Of a stretch of 11,379 nucleotides of DNA, positions 10,629 through 11,379 are shown piece by piece; the first letter of the stretch is position 1, and each line of letters opens with the position of its first letter. The position numbers were made by a program, and so were the translations under genes. The stretch is taken from positions 1 through 11,379 of the forward strand of contig CAZZDA010000037.1 of assembly GCA_964652585.1 (NCBI GenBank), read 5' to 3'. This DNA comes from CAZZDA01 sp964652585. GTDB taxonomy: Bacteria > Patescibacteriota > Patescibacteriia > UBA1544. The notes beneath the pieces are model-generated. The model searched no databases. It was not told the origin of the DNA and was given only the letters and a program-made list of their open reading frames with translations.

Positions 10629-11129
10629 CTAACAGCCTTGTACCACAATGTTTAAAATATCATCCGCGTCATAATCATTTAAACCGGCGCCATTCGGACC
10701 ATATGAGCCAAGTACGGCACTTCTTACGCCTCCCGGCACTTCGTAGTCAGTGTCAAAAAAATAATTATTTCCCCAAGGATCAAGGGGTATGTTTGCTATA
10801 TAAGGCCCGCTCTAGTTACTGAATGAACCATTAGTTTGTGAGATACCTGCTTCTTGCACGCTTAAATCTTCTAATTCATTTGCGCCCGCGCTGCATGCTA
10901 CGGCATCTACCACTTGTCCGCCAGGCCAAAGATTTGAATCTATGGCGAGCATATCAATTGCGGTACGAATTTGTCGAAGATCTGCGCGCGCCTTTTCTTC
11001 TTTTGCTTTTGCGCGAGCAGCGGAAACCGCAGAAACTGCCATGGTACTTAAAAGCCCAATGATACCAATAACTACCAGTAATTCCACAAGGGTGAAGCCT
11101 TGTTTTTTAGCGTATAGCGCACGCAACAT
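10629..11129 (-). pseudogene. Type IV prepilin/pseudopilin gene interrupted by one in-frame TAG
   Basis: The frame runs 167 codons from the ATG at 11129 to the TAG at 10629-10631, with one internal TAG at codon 106 (10812-10814). Residues 1-10 are the leader, then G11|F12 and E16 in KQGFTLVELLVVIGIIGLLS: a perfect class III prepilin signal with one hydrophobic helix. Residues 38-62 are the usual charged helix. After the TAG the same frame continues with SGPYIANIPLDPWGNNYFFD, DTDYE, and a C-terminal IVVQGC. In this family the residue before GPY is normally Trp, so TGG to TAG is the likely change. Stopping at 105 removes the PLDPWGNNY signature and the last cysteine (C166), the probable partner of C79. 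Possible explanations are a recent pseudogene, a strain variant, a base-call error or readthrough. Confidence 0.85.
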
Positions 11130-11166
11130 ATATGTTCATGATCTTATTTGATAATACCTCGTATGT

Positions 11167-11175
11167 AGTATATCA
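11167..11175 (-). promoter_or_regulatory. Extended -10 promoter for the prepilin-pcm unit
   Basis: Read on the minus strand, TGATATACT is an extended -10 element (TGN plus TATACT at 11172-11167). Transcription would start near 11160, about 30 nt before the prepilin ATG. No convincing -35 was seen. A 12-bp palindrome AACATATATGTT (11125-11136) overlaps the start codon. Confidence 0.45.
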
Positions 11176-11379
11176 CTGATGGGAGAGAATATCTATTGTA
11201 CAAGGAACAAAGTGAGTGAAAATTAGTATGAAATAGTGTGAAAACGATTATATTTTATTGATAAATACTGACTTTCTAAGGGCTGTATTATTTTTTCGTG
11301 TTCTCAAAAATCTGACAGAAAAATTCCGTTCTATTCTCAAAACAAATGCGACATAGGGTATACTAAGGTGTGTCTTACT
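11176..11379. other. Gene-free AT-rich stretch at the right edge
   Basis: I see no coding frame with a plausible start, no tRNA-like fold and no clear repeat here. A forward TATACT (11359-11364) near the edge might be the -10 of a gene outside the window, but no matching -35 is present. It separates the minus-strand prepilin-pcm unit from whatever lies to the right, so divergent promoters would be expected. Confidence 0.5.

Noticed and set aside
10812..10814. TAG as evidence of an alternative genetic code
   Set aside because: TAG ends the dockerin-like gene, the microprotein and this prepilin frame itself, and TGA ends several intact genes, so the standard bacterial code fits.

Overview
This window looks like part of a chromosome from a Candidatus Patescibacteria (CPR) bacterium, probably Parcubacteria-like. 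That assignment rests on gene style only: short compact genes, class III prepilins of the CPR type, a Met/acid-rich membrane-anchored thioredoxin, an SdpI-like protein, a tiny dockerin-like secreted protein, and almost no Shine-Dalgarno sequences. No rRNA or marker gene is present to prove it. TAA, TAG and TGA all end genes, so the standard bacterial code fits, not the TGA-to-glycine code of Gracilibacteria and Absconditabacteria.

Layout. 63-2912 (+): an unrecognised four-helix membrane protein; a self-inhibited Fic protein with a C-terminal winged helix and a strongly palindromic promoter; then a likely operon of a SAM methyltransferase, a small XRE-type regulator and a DUF2178-like membrane protein. 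2929-6766 (+): the core of the window, a thiol-redox and methionine-repair cassette. A near-consensus promoter embedded in two dyads drives a Met-rich membrane-anchored thioredoxin, CcdA, a DipZ-type thioredoxin with a C-terminal beta domain, MsrA and MsrB. A 161-bp MITE-like element with 17/18 terminal inverted repeats and a CTAA duplication separates the first two genes, and a partial copy of its left end lies between ccdA and the next gene.

6830-8955 (+): an SdpI-like membrane protein, a 24-residue single-helix microprotein, a secreted two-repeat dockerin/EF-hand-like protein with an acidic tail, a strong terminator and a histidine phosphatase. 9047-9975 (+): an AlkD-type DNA glycosylase and a small prepilin-like anchored peptide. 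10018-11129 (-): pcm (protein-L-isoaspartate methyltransferase) downstream of a prepilin gene whose frame is interrupted by one TAG, where the family normally has tryptophan. 11176-11379 holds no gene that I can see.

Combined reading. Much of the window concerns repair of damaged macromolecules: disulfide/thiol traffic (CcdA and two thioredoxins), methionine sulfoxide reduction (MsrA/MsrB), isoaspartate repair (Pcm) and alkylated-base excision (AlkD). The most notable items are the redox cassette with its Met-rich tether and altered thioredoxin cis-proline site, the MITE-like insertions bracketing ccdA, the dyad-rich promoters, and the amber-interrupted prepilin.
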